From Granulosicoccus antarcticus IMCC3135 (GTDB lineage: Bacteria; Pseudomonadota; Gammaproteobacteria; Granulosicoccales; Granulosicoccaceae): a stretch of 64,000 nt of DNA. Position numbers and translations under genes: made by a program. The DNA lies in the NCBI RefSeq assembly GCF_002215215.1, contig NZ_CP018632.1:7719863-7783862 (forward strand), given 5' to 3'. Positions 18,571 through 27,211 of this stretch are shown one piece after another. Numbering within the stretch: the stretch's first letter is position 1; each line of letters opens with the position of its first letter. A model generated the notes under the pieces. It was given only the letters and a program-made list of their open reading frames with translations, was not told the DNA's origin and made no database searches.

Positions 18571-20292
18571 ATGTACTACTCACTGTGTTCACAACCCTGG
18601 CTGATGCCCGATGATGCCAGCTGGCATTGGCAGGAATCATTGTCTGAGCATTGGGTCACACCAGCGCGCCTGTCAGCCTTGCTGCCAGATGCTCGCGACT
18701 GGTTGTCCAGGCATCCCGGTCAACGCTACCTGCTTCACAGCGACAGTGCCCTGCATTTCAGTGCAGCATTGCTGGCTTGCTGGGAACAGGGAAAAATCGT
18801 GGTCTTGTCACCGGATGAGCACCCCGCCACCTTGGCAGCACTTCAATCCAGCACCGATCAGACAATACCGACCCGCCTACCGGCACGCGAGTCCCACGAA
18901 AGTGCATTGGTCAGCCAACCTCAGGCTCGTACCATGGATGCATCTGCCATTGCCGTGGAACTGCACACCTCGGGCACCAGCGGGCAACCCCTGAAGGTCG
19001 TAAAGCACTTCTCGCAGCTGGACAACGAGCTGGGCGTGCACGCCGCCCTGTGGCCGCTGACGAACGCCTGTGTGATCTCTCAGGTCAGCCATCTGCATAT
19101 CTACGGGCTGCTGACAGCCATTCTGCGTCCAATATGCGAAAAAGTACCGTTCAGCAACTCCCAGACTCGATTTCCGGAGGTGTTGCTTCAGCACCTGATC
19201 GAGGTTCAGCAGCATGCCATGCCGGCCACCATCATCAGTTCGCCAGCACAGCTGTCTCGCATGCCCGATGAGGTGCTGGGCACGGATGTACCGCCCGTCA
19301 CCAGTCCGCAACGCCTGTTTTCCTCGGGTGCCCCCTTGTCCCAGCAGGATGCAATCCGCAGCGAGTCCTTATTTGGCTGTGAAGTGATCGAAATCTATGG
19401 CAGTACAGAAACAGGCGGTATTGCCACACGCCGACAATCGCAAGCAGCAGCATGGGACCCCTTGCCGGGTGTCACCATCAGCAATGTCGATGACTGCCTG
19501 TGTGTACATTCCCAATTTCTCGAAAATCCGTCTCAGCCCTGGATGCAGGCGGACAGAATTCAGTTGCAGGGGCAAACGTTTACCTTGTTGGGGCGTCAGG
19601 ACAGAATCGCCAAGATTGCTGGCAAGCGTGTGTCACTGGGTCGTGTCGAACGCCTGCTCGAAGACTTTGACAAGGTGACTCAGTTACGCTGTATTGATCT
19701 GAACCCTCAACATGATCGACTCGGCATGGTGGTCGCCATGTCGCCAGATGCCCTGCCACAGACACACGCTGAACGACAGGCATTGCAACAGCAAATGCAA
19801 GCTCACCTGGCCCGCGAACTTGATCCGATCTCCATTCCACGCTATTGGCGTCTGGTTGACAGCATTCCTCTCAATTCGCAGGGCAAGCCTGATCGAATAG
19901 CCATTTCGCGCCTGTTCGCCGACTTGTACGACCGGAGTCTGCCACGCTGGCTGGGCCAGAGTCGGCCCGATGCAAACACCGCAATCTGCCAGCTTGAAGT
20001 GCCCTTCAGGCTAGCCAGTCTTGAGGGTCATTTTGAAGGCTTGCCGCTTGTCCCTGGCATGGTCATGGTCCAGTGGGGCTGTGATCTGGCCGCAGAAGCA
20101 TTCGCCCCTCTGGGAGACTTTCGCGGTCTGAGCAGGCTCAAGTTTCAGCAAATTCTGCAACCCGGCCAACGGCTCACCCTGCGCGTTGAACGAAAGCCTC
20201 ACTGTATTGCCTTTTCAGTGACATCAGCACTAGGCAGACACTGTATGGGTCAGCTGGATTTCTCCGGCCTTGCGGAAAAAACAATCCCATGA
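18571..20292 (+). CDS. Fused aryl-acyl ligase and hotdog dehydratase (ApeH-ApeI)
   Basis: A 573-residue fusion. Residues 1 to about 455 form an adenylate-forming ligase with the AMP loop LHTSGTSGQPLKV, EIYGSTETGG and the catalytic lysine block NSQGKPDR; it would activate the aryl acid and load it on an ACP. Residues about 468-573 are a FabA/FabZ-type hotdog dehydratase with the catalytic histidine in EGHFEGLPLVPGMV (H487). In the E. coli-type clusters these are separate proteins, ApeH and ApeI. The frame is continuous with no sign of error. ATG 18571 follows the apeG stop by 1 bp; the in-frame ATG 18526 inside apeG is less likely. Confidence 0.9.
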   Translation: MYYSLCSQPWLMPDDASWHWQESLSEHWVTPARLSALLPDARDWLSRHPGQRYLLHSDSALHFSAALLACWEQGKIVVLSPDEHPATLAALQSSTDQTIPTRLPARESHESALVSQPQARTMDASAIAVELHTSGTSGQPLKVVKHFSQLDNELGVHAALWPLTNACVISQVSHLHIYGLLTAILRPICEKVPFSNSQTRFPEVLLQHLIEVQQHAMPATIISSPAQLSRMPDEVLGTDVPPVTSPQRLFSSGAPLSQQDAIRSESLFGCEVIEIYGSTETGGIATRRQSQAAAWDPLPGVTISNVDDCLCVHSQFLENPSQPWMQADRIQLQGQTFTLLGRQDRIAKIAGKRVSLGRVERLLEDFDKVTQLRCIDLNPQHDRLGMVVAMSPDALPQTHAERQALQQQMQAHLARELDPISIPRYWRLVDSIPLNSQGKPDRIAISRLFADLYDRSLPRWLGQSRPDANTAICQLEVPFRLASLEGHFEGLPLVPGMVMVQWGCDLAAEAFAPLGDFRGLSRLKFQQILQPGQRLTLRVERKPHCIAFSVTSALGRHCMGQLDFSGLAEKTIP

Positions 20293-21050
20293 CTGACTTT
20301 CGAGTCTGCGCCCTGGTTCCGGTATACAACCACCCCGGCACCATTACCAAGGTCTGTCGTGAACTCAGTGACATGGGCATGCCCGTGTTGCTGGTCGATG
20401 ATGGTTGCAGTGCCCCTAATGCAAAGGAGCTGGACCAGCTGAGCACTGGACAAGATGTTCACTTGCTACGACTCGAAGACAATCATGGCAAAGGCTATGC
20501 GGTTCGCGCAGGACTGGTAAAGGCCGAATCTCTGGGCTTCACTCATGCTCTGCAACTGGATGCGGATGCCCAGCACGCTCAATCCAGCCTGTCAGCTTTC
20601 CTGCAACAGGGTGAAAGTCACCCACAGACGCTGTTTGCAGGTTATGCCTGTTATGACGACAGCGTGCCCAAGAGCCGCTTTTACGGACGCTACCTGACGC
20701 ATGTATGGGTGTGGATAAATACCCTGTCGCTGAGCATTCGCGATTCCATGTGTGGCGTCAGGCTCTATCCGCTGACAGAGATCAATTGCCTGCTAGCGCA
20801 TCACGACTGCACCGATCGCATGGCATTTGATACCGAGGTGCTGGTGCGCTGGTACTGGTCAGGTCGTCCGTTAAGCAATCTACCGGTTGAAGTCCATTAT
20901 CCCGTCGGAGGCGTCAGTCATTTTTCCCTGTTCCGAGACAATCGTGATATCACCATGATGCATACACGCTTGTTTTTCGGCATGTTATTGCGCTTGCCGG
21001 TTTTATCATGGCGCAAGCTCAGGACGGCAACAAACACTGGAAGGCAGTAG
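20289..21050 (+). CDS. Family 2 glycosyltransferase of the APE cluster
   Basis: A 253-residue GT-A-fold transferase with VCALVPVYNHPGTITKVCREL at the N-terminus and the nucleotide-sugar-binding LQLDADAQH (DxD). Later blocks are DSMCGVRLYP and RMAFDTEVLVRWYW. It probably adds a sugar to the lipid anchor of the pigment. It overlaps the fused ligase gene by 4 bp (ATGA). In several aryl-polyene clusters this domain and the following acyltransferase form one ApeJ protein; here they are two genes. Confidence 0.88.
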   Translation: MTDFRVCALVPVYNHPGTITKVCRELSDMGMPVLLVDDGCSAPNAKELDQLSTGQDVHLLRLEDNHGKGYAVRAGLVKAESLGFTHALQLDADAQHAQSSLSAFLQQGESHPQTLFAGYACYDDSVPKSRFYGRYLTHVWVWINTLSLSIRDSMCGVRLYPLTEINCLLAHHDCTDRMAFDTEVLVRWYWSGRPLSNLPVEVHYPVGGVSHFSLFRDNRDITMMHTRLFFGMLLRLPVLSWRKLRTATNTGRQ

Positions 21051-21052
21051 CA

Positions 21053-21985
21053 ATGCATTGGGCAAGCATTAACGAAAGAGGCTCTATTTTCGGTATGCAG
21101 CTGATCTTGTGGATCCAGAGGCATTTGGGTCCCTGGCCGTTGCGATTATGCCTGTGGCTGCTCATTTTCTGGTATTTCATACTGCACAAAACTGCCAGGC
21201 TTGCATCACAGGACTTTCTTGTGAGAGTCGATCCCACCTTGCGTGCGCGCCCCTGGGCTCTGTTAGTACGCTCCTATCGACATCTGCTCAGCTTTGCAGA
21301 AACGCTACTGGACAAGGTTGCTGCCTGGAGCGGACTCATCGCTGATGAGCGCCTGGTTGGAATAGGGCGGGAGAACTTTCGCAAAGTTCAGGAAGCGGGA
21401 CGCGGGGGCGTGATCATAGTGGCTCATCACGGCAATCTGGATGTCATCAATGCGATGGCAGAAAACTATCCGGGCCTGGAGCTGGTCGTACTGATGCACA
21501 CCAGAAATGCTGACAAATTCAATCGTATTATTGAGCAGGCCAGTCAGCGAAAACGACCACGAATCATTGAAACCTCGGATATAACACCGGGCACGGCACA
21601 GTCGCTGGCAACATTGCTGAACAAGGGCGGATTTGTGCTCATTGCCGCCGATCGTGTGCCGATCAATAGCGATCGTTCGCAGAACGTCGAATTTCTCGGC
21701 CATTTGGCACCCTTTCCGCAAGGACCTTTCCTGCTTGCAGCGTTGCTACGCTGTCCGATCTATCTTGCAGGCTGTATCAAGCAGGGACAACAATTTCTAA
21801 TTGATTTCGAGCCGCTGGGCGATTCGACGCAATTGTCTCGCCGCGATCGTGAACAATGGATTGAAGATACAACCCGACGTTTCGTCAAACAACTGGATAC
21901 ACGGGTTCGCGAATATCCTTTGCAATGGTTCAACTTCTTCTTTTTCTGGCGCGCACCCGTCGTGCACGATGACACCCAAGATTGA
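21053..21985 (+). CDS. LpxL/HtrB-like acyltransferase of the APE cluster
   Basis: A 310-residue lysophospholipid/lipid-A-type acyltransferase. It has an N-terminal membrane helix (LRLCLWLLIFWYFIL) and the catalytic H-x4-D motif in VAHHGNLDVINAM. The C-terminus ends in the WFNFFFFW segment common to LpxL relatives. The frame extends to 21008 inside the glycosyltransferase gene, but ATG 21053 directly after that stop is preferred. It corresponds to the acyltransferase half of ApeJ and likely adds an acyl or polyene chain to the lipid core. Confidence 0.87.
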   Translation: MHWASINERGSIFGMQLILWIQRHLGPWPLRLCLWLLIFWYFILHKTARLASQDFLVRVDPTLRARPWALLVRSYRHLLSFAETLLDKVAAWSGLIADERLVGIGRENFRKVQEAGRGGVIIVAHHGNLDVINAMAENYPGLELVVLMHTRNADKFNRIIEQASQRKRPRIIETSDITPGTAQSLATLLNKGGFVLIAADRVPINSDRSQNVEFLGHLAPFPQGPFLLAALLRCPIYLAGCIKQGQQFLIDFEPLGDSTQLSRRDREQWIEDTTRRFVKQLDTRVREYPLQWFNFFFFWRAPVVHDDTQD

Positions 21986-21988
21986 ATT

Positions 21989-22426
21989 ATGAGTCCTGAT
22001 GATTTCGCTCTACCCCGGGTTGAAACGGTTATCAAAATCCCGTTTCATGATGTCGACAGCATGGATCTGGTCTGGCATGGCAACTACGCACGCTACCTTG
22101 AAATCGCTCGCTGTGAGTTGCTCGATTGCATCGACTACAACTACCTGCAGATGCGTGATTCGGGCTATGCCTGGCCTGTCATAGACATGCGCCTGCGCTA
22201 CGCCGGCCCTGCAACCTTTGGTCAACAAATCATCGTGAAGGCTGAATTGAAGGAATGGGAACATCGTTTGAAGGTGGGCTACACAATTGTGGATGCGACC
22301 AGTGGCAAACGCCTGACGCGAGCCTCGACGGTACAAGTTGCGGTCTGCATGAAAGCCGAGGAAATGTGCCTGGCATCACCGCCCGTATTCGTTGAACGCC
22401 TGCTTGCGTGGCAGCAAAAACAATGA
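21989..22426 (+). CDS. apeK: 4-hydroxybenzoyl-CoA-type thioesterase of the APE cluster
   Basis: A 145-residue hotdog thioesterase of the YbgC/4HBT kind. The conserved active-site region reads FHDVDSMDLVWHGNYARYLEIARCELL, with the catalytic aspartate in the first part. Within aryl-polyene pathways this enzyme is proposed to release or edit ACP-bound chains. It begins 3 bp after the acyltransferase stop and overlaps the following LolA-like gene by 4 bp (ATGA). Confidence 0.88.
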   Translation: MSPDDFALPRVETVIKIPFHDVDSMDLVWHGNYARYLEIARCELLDCIDYNYLQMRDSGYAWPVIDMRLRYAGPATFGQQIIVKAELKEWEHRLKVGYTIVDATSGKRLTRASTVQVAVCMKAEEMCLASPPVFVERLLAWQQKQ

Positions 22427-22983
22427 TCGAAACCAGCCGATACCTGGCTCTGGTCTTGTCGCTGTGTACCGCTTTGACGGCACAGAGCATAATGGCGCAG
22501 CAAACTGAACCCTCTGTGTCGACAACCGGACTGTCACTGGCAAGCTTCAATTGTGCCCGTTTTACCCAGGAACGTTATCTGGCCGATTTTGAAGCCAGCA
22601 TCCACAGCAGTGGCTATCTGCGCAAGGACGATGAGAGTATCGAGTGGCATATCCTCGAACCCATTGAAGATACGACCATCATTGGACCTGATGCAGATAA
22701 TCTGTCACCGGCATTAAGTGCCATGGCACCGTTGCTGCGCAGTTTGCTATCAGGCGATTGGCAACAACTGGAACAGTTCTTTGCCATTGAGCTAAACAGT
22801 GCAGAAGGGGCATGGCAGGCAACATTGCAACCGCGCCAGGAGTCTCTTGCCGAGCATTTGAATTCGCTCCTGCTCAGCGGCGACGAAGCGGTGGACAAGA
22901 TCGAATTGTATTTCGCCAACCAGGATCATCTGGCTATCCAGCTACAGATCGTGGAGTGTGCAAGCCTTGAGGCAAGTCGCTAG
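22423..22983 (+). CDS. apeL: LolA-like outer-membrane lipoprotein carrier of the APE cluster
   Basis: A 186-residue secreted protein. Signal peptide: hydrophobic YLALVLSLCTALTAQSIMA with a likely cut after SIMA. The mature N-terminus CARFTQERYLADFEASIHSSG and SIEWHILEP resemble the LolA pattern GxFxQxKxL...SSGxF...W. LolA-like proteins ferry lipid-anchored molecules across the periplasm, so this one probably carries the pigment to the outer membrane with the MMPL exporter. ATG 22423 forms ATGA with the apeK stop and is preferred over 22408. Confidence 0.85.
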   Translation: MIETSRYLALVLSLCTALTAQSIMAQQTEPSVSTTGLSLASFNCARFTQERYLADFEASIHSSGYLRKDDESIEWHILEPIEDTTIIGPDADNLSPALSAMAPLLRSLLSGDWQQLEQFFAIELNSAEGAWQATLQPRQESLAEHLNSLLLSGDEAVDKIELYFANQDHLAIQLQIVECASLEASR

Positions 22984-23014
22984 TGATCAGTATCTTATGG
23001 GTTGATCATCAGGC

Positions 23015-25408
23015 ATGACGTCACGGCATTTCACTACCCAGCTCTCTGCCATTGCAGCCATTGCCTGGCTGCTGGTGATTCTGACATGTCTGGTCACGAC
23101 AGTCAGATTGCTGGCGAGCGGTGATGCACCCATCGAAACCCGCATTACTGCCCTGTTGCCGCAAACGCATCAGAGTGAATTGCTGGATGAAAGTCTGGCC
23201 TTGCTGGATGAGCGGGTACAGCAGAGCGTGCTCTTGCTCGTGGCCGGGGATTCACCCGCAGCACTTGTCAGCGATTTGCAAGCAGAGCTACAAACAAGTG
23301 CAGGAGTTGCATTTACAAATGCCGATGCATTCAGTGAACTCAAACGGCAGCTGCTACCGTTCAGGAACTCGTTACTGAGCCCACAGCTTCGTGCCCTGAC
23401 GCAAGAGCAATGGCAGCAACGTGCCTTGCAAGGTCTCTTTACGCCCGGTATGCAATCGGATTTTGCCAACGATCCGTTCGCCCTGCTCGACACCTGGCTA
23501 CTGAATTCCATTGATACCTCGATCACACTTCAGAACGGTGTGCCGATGATCAAGACAGAAACAAAGACCTGGGCCCTGCTTTCCGGACAGCTTGAAAAAA
23601 GCCCCTTCGATATGCAGCAGCAGACAACCATCGTCAAGGCGCTGCAAGACTTCCATGATAGCCACCCGGAGGCGCAGCTGTTGCGTAGCGGGGTTGTATT
23701 TCATGCCGCAGCAGCTACCCAGCAAGCACAGTTTGAAGTAAGCACCATCGGTCTGGGCTCTCTGCTGGGCGTTATACTCATTGCTTATCTGATCTTTCGG
23801 CGTCTGCAGGTACTGCTCAGCCTGTTACTACCCGTTGCCTGCGGACTGTTGTTCGCGCTCTCAGGCAGCATGTGGATATACGGCAGTATCAATCTGCTAA
23901 CGCTCACCTTTGGTGCCAGCCTGGTCGGACTATCAGTTGACTACGCCCTGCACTTGCAATGTTTTCGACTACTGCACCCCGAACGAAATCTTCGCCTTAT
24001 CTGGCCAGCCTTGATACTGGCTCTGATCTCCAGTCTGGCAGCCTATCTGGTGCAGCTGGCAACGCCCTTGCCCGGCTTGCGTCAAATGGCCACTTTTACC
24101 TCATTGGGATTGATTGGCGCCTGGCTTAGCGTCTGTCTCTGGCTGCCCTATATGCCGGTCAAGCCCCACCCCTTCACGGCACAAGCGGCCAGTACTTTGT
24201 CTCGATTCAGCATACCCGACGGGCGTCGCTGGCCCTGGCTTTTGCTGATTCTAGTGATGGCATCCAGCTTACTGACCATAGCGCTACGAATGCACAGTAA
24301 CGATGACTTGCGGCAGATCAACCCTGCCAGCGAATCACTGATGGCTGAACAACGGCAGGTACAGTCACTGTTTTCCAGTGCCAGCAGCAACCGCTTCCTG
24401 CTGGTGAACGCCGCTGACGATGAACAACTTCTACAGCGCCTGGAGGGTCTGCAGACGCAGCTATCAGCCCTGCAGCAGGCGGCTCATCTGCAAGCGTTTG
24501 AACATCTGGCCAGTTGGGTACCTTCGGCGCAACGCCAGCAACTAAATGCAGCGATTGTCGATGAGGCCTATCGCAGCGCCTTGCCCAAAGCGTTGCAACA
24601 AGCTGGACTCCCATCCAGTATGCTGGCGCGCTTTACTAACGGTGAACGCAAGCCTGTTAACCACGGCAAGAATTTGTCTGAGCAGGAGCAGGAGCAGGAG
24701 CAGGAACAGGAACAGGAACAGGAACAGGAACAGGAACAAAGCCTGGCACCAGCTCTCACTCCTCAAGAATGGCTCACGATGGCCCATAACCATCCATCCA
24801 CAGCCCTGTGGATAGAATCCAATAGTGCACATGGACCTGCCGCTCTGGTCTTGCTTGGAGAGATGGATGCACAGGCTGAGACCACGTTGCAGCAACTCGC
24901 CAAGGCATCCGACATTCAATATATCGATCGCGTCAACATTATCTCAAACGCTCTGTCAGCCTTGCGCAAGCAGATAGCAATCTGGATGCTGGTTGCAATC
25001 GTAATATTATCTGTGATTCTTACCCTGCGATACCGACAGAATTTCTGGCGGGCTCTGCTACCGTCAATTGGAGCTATAGTGCTGACATTGGCGTTGATCA
25101 GCGCTGCGGGCACCGCCATTACCCTGTTTCACCTGCTAGCTCTGTTGCTGGTTATCGGGATCGGTCTGGATGCCGGCATATTCAGTGCCGAGCATCAGGA
25201 CAGTCACGGAGCCTGGCTGGCTTCAAGCCTGTCTTGCCTCACCAGCTTGCTGGCATTTGGCTTGTTGGCATTGAGCAGTACGCCTGCCTTGTCCATACTG
25301 GGAACGACTTGCCTGTTTGGCTTGATCTGCACCTGGCTACTGGTACCCTTCGCACGGGCCAGAAGCATACCTTCACTCTCCTCTTTGCTGAGGCTCAGTC
25401 AAACCTGA
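23015..25408 (+). CDS. apeM: MMPL/RND-type exporter of the APE cluster
   Basis: A 797-residue inner-membrane protein with two halves, each a large periplasmic loop followed by a bundle of about five helices; the first bundle lies near residues 245-385 and the second near 650-790. The LVGLSVDYALHLQ and LLVIGIGLDAGIF segments carry the membrane aspartates expected in proton-driven RND/MMPL carriers. It probably extracts the finished pigment-lipid. A run of ten Glu-Gln pairs sits in the second periplasmic loop (24680-24739), a likely site of length change. Confidence 0.9.
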   Translation: MTSRHFTTQLSAIAAIAWLLVILTCLVTTVRLLASGDAPIETRITALLPQTHQSELLDESLALLDERVQQSVLLLVAGDSPAALVSDLQAELQTSAGVAFTNADAFSELKRQLLPFRNSLLSPQLRALTQEQWQQRALQGLFTPGMQSDFANDPFALLDTWLLNSIDTSITLQNGVPMIKTETKTWALLSGQLEKSPFDMQQQTTIVKALQDFHDSHPEAQLLRSGVVFHAAAATQQAQFEVSTIGLGSLLGVILIAYLIFRRLQVLLSLLLPVACGLLFALSGSMWIYGSINLLTLTFGASLVGLSVDYALHLQCFRLLHPERNLRLIWPALILALISSLAAYLVQLATPLPGLRQMATFTSLGLIGAWLSVCLWLPYMPVKPHPFTAQAASTLSRFSIPDGRRWPWLLLILVMASSLLTIALRMHSNDDLRQINPASESLMAEQRQVQSLFSSASSNRFLLVNAADDEQLLQRLEGLQTQLSALQQAAHLQAFEHLASWVPSAQRQQLNAAIVDEAYRSALPKALQQAGLPSSMLARFTNGERKPVNHGKNLSEQEQEQEQEQEQEQEQEQEQSLAPALTPQEWLTMAHNHPSTALWIESNSAHGPAALVLLGEMDAQAETTLQQLAKASDIQYIDRVNIISNALSALRKQIAIWMLVAIVILSVILTLRYRQNFWRALLPSIGAIVLTLALISAAGTAITLFHLLALLLVIGIGLDAGIFSAEHQDSHGAWLASSLSCLTSLLAFGLLALSSTPALSILGTTCLFGLICTWLLVPFARARSIPSLSSLLRLSQT
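24680..24739 (+). repeat. Hexanucleotide tandem repeat encoding (Glu-Gln)10
   Basis: Ten in-frame 6-bp units: four GAGCAG, five GAACAG and one GAACAA. Each unit encodes Glu-Gln, giving a (EQ)10 tract within the periplasmic loop of the MMPL exporter. The repeat is pure enough to expand or contract by slipped replication, always in frame. The two blocks of unit type suggest at least two rounds of expansion. Confidence 0.95.
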
Positions 25409-25430
25409 ATGCGAACGGACTCCTTATAGA

Positions 25431-26666
25431 ATGCAAGCTGAATTCGAACAAACAGATGTAGCGATAATCGGAGCTGGCCCCTCAGGTGCAGCCGCCGCTA
25501 ACTGGCTGGCGCAGCAAGGGTTGCAGGTCAAGGTCCTGGAAAGAAGTCACTTCCCCCGTTTTTCCATTGGCGAAAGCCTCCTGCCGCAGTGCATGGAGTA
25601 TCTGGATTTTTGTGGTTTGCTGGAAACGGCAACAACCGGTAACTTCCAACGGAAGAACGGTGCTGCCTTTAGCTGGGGTGAACAATATCGCGATATTGAT
25701 TTCAGCGACAAGTTCTCTCCCGGTCCGGCTACAACCTGGCAAGTAGAGCGCTCGGAGTTTGATCATCAGCTGATTCGTGGTGCTCAGGCATCCGGTGTTG
25801 ATGTTGAATTTGGCAGTCAGGTTGTCGGTTTTGAACCTGATGCCACTGAGCCGGTACTACAGGTCCAGCCAGAAAACGGTGATGCCTATGCACTGAAAAG
25901 CCGGTTCGTTCTGGATGCCAGTGGTTACGGACGAGTATTGGCCAGATTATGCAACCTGGAAAAAGCCTCCAGACTGGAAAGTCGCTGCGCCCTGTTTACA
26001 CACATGCGTAGTGTTGTGGATGATGAGAACTATGACCGCAAAAAAATACTGATTTGCATACATCCGAGCATCAAAGGCATCTGGTACTGGTTTATCCCTT
26101 TTCCAGAAAACCGATTTTCAGTGGGTGTGGTCGGCACACCTGATCAGCTGGCCTTGTTCGGCGACGACGATACGCAGCGTTTGCAAAACACCTTGCTTGA
26201 TGAGCCTCGCCTTGCCAAATACCTCAAGGGGGCAACCTCCCTGCGTGATACCAGCAAGCTGGCAGGCTATTCGGCGGATGTTTCGGCATTGCATGGGCCC
26301 GGTTATGCATTATTGGGCAATGCTGGCGAGTTTCTGGATCCGGTTTTCTCTTCCGGTGTGACCATTGCACTCAAATCTGCCGTACTTGCAGCCCCCTTGG
26401 TACACAGACAACTACAGGGAGAGACTATCGACTGGCCATCGGAGTTCGAGCAACCTTTACGCGCTGGCGTCAATACCTTCAAGGCCTTTGTCAACGCCTG
26501 GTATACGAACGAGCTGCCAGACATCATCTTCTCCGATCAGGATTCGGTCCGAATCCGTCAGATGATCAGTGCAGTACTGGCAGGCTATGCCTGGGACAGC
26601 ACCAATCCTCTGGTCAGTGCATCTGAGCGCCGTCTTACCAAGCTGGCAGAATTGTGCAGGGCATGA
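25431..26666 (+). CDS. Flavin-dependent halogenase-like oxidoreductase in the APE cluster
   Basis: A 411-residue flavoprotein. The FAD-binding motif is GAGPSG (14-19), followed by GESLLP (47-52), a lysine at K75 in RKNGAAFSWG, DASG (162-165) and WYWFIP at 218-223, which fits the WxWxIP fingerprint of flavin-dependent halogenases. K75 lies where these enzymes keep the lysine that handles hypohalous acid. Xanthomonadin, an aryl polyene, is brominated, so aryl-ring halogenation is a reasonable hypothesis. The alternative is a related FAD reductase or monooxygenase. It starts 22 bp after apeM and overlaps the next gene by 4 bp. Confidence 0.82.
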   Translation: MQAEFEQTDVAIIGAGPSGAAAANWLAQQGLQVKVLERSHFPRFSIGESLLPQCMEYLDFCGLLETATTGNFQRKNGAAFSWGEQYRDIDFSDKFSPGPATTWQVERSEFDHQLIRGAQASGVDVEFGSQVVGFEPDATEPVLQVQPENGDAYALKSRFVLDASGYGRVLARLCNLEKASRLESRCALFTHMRSVVDDENYDRKKILICIHPSIKGIWYWFIPFPENRFSVGVVGTPDQLALFGDDDTQRLQNTLLDEPRLAKYLKGATSLRDTSKLAGYSADVSALHGPGYALLGNAGEFLDPVFSSGVTIALKSAVLAAPLVHRQLQGETIDWPSEFEQPLRAGVNTFKAFVNAWYTNELPDIIFSDQDSVRIRQMISAVLAGYAWDSTNPLVSASERRLTKLAELCRA

Positions 26667-27211
26667 TCCGTGGGCGTATGACGTTTTTGAGCGGATTACT
26701 GGCATTCGCACTGAGCTCTTGCGCCATTACCCCATCAGCGCCACCGATCCCCCGGTTGACTGAACTGGCACCCACGGCTCCCAGAGTCCAACGTCTGCAA
26801 ATTTTCTCTGCAGAGTCTGAGTTTCAACTCACAGCCGTACTTGCGCATACCCACGATCGACTGCAACTGGCTGTTCTGAGTCCCAATGGACAGCGATTAT
26901 TTACCTTGTTGCATGATCACGATGGAACGCGATATCTGCCCGACAGCACGATCTCTCCACCGGTGACGGCGCCTTGGTTAGCCAGCCGCCTGGGGTGGGC
27001 ACTGTGGCCGAAAGAATCTCTGGAATCGGCATTTGCCAACACCCCATGGAGTCTGCACAGCGTGGCAAATCGACGAGAAGTATTATTTCGTCACAGGATA
27101 CAAGCTAGCATTCTGCTATCAGATGCGTGCACAGTGATAGAAGATTTCCAGATGAAGGTCAGTATGTCCATATCTCCGCTCGATTCAAGCAAACCCTGTG
27201 CCCCCCTATGA
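26663..27211 (+). CDS. DUF3261 lipoprotein of the APE cluster
   Basis: A 182-residue predicted lipoprotein: basic N-terminus MIRGR, hydrophobic stretch FLSGLLAFAL and lipobox LSSC, then a beta-rich domain typical of DUF3261 (SPNGQRLFTLLHDHDGTRY). DUF3261 proteins recur in aryl-polyene clusters, probably acting at the outer membrane in pigment placement, but the function is unproven. ATG 26663 forms ATGA with the halogenase-like stop. It in turn overlaps apeO by 4 bp. Confidence 0.82.
   Translation: MIRGRMTFLSGLLAFALSSCAITPSAPPIPRLTELAPTAPRVQRLQIFSAESEFQLTAVLAHTHDRLQLAVLSPNGQRLFTLLHDHDGTRYLPDSTISPPVTAPWLASRLGWALWPKESLESAFANTPWSLHSVANRREVLFRHRIQASILLSDACTVIEDFQMKVSMSISPLDSSKPCAPL

Noticed and set aside
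24546..24815. Second-frame (SR)n(NR)n reading of the hexamer repeat in the exporter gene
   Set aside because: The exporter frame is supported by membrane helices on both sides; the alternative reading is a shadow of the repeat.
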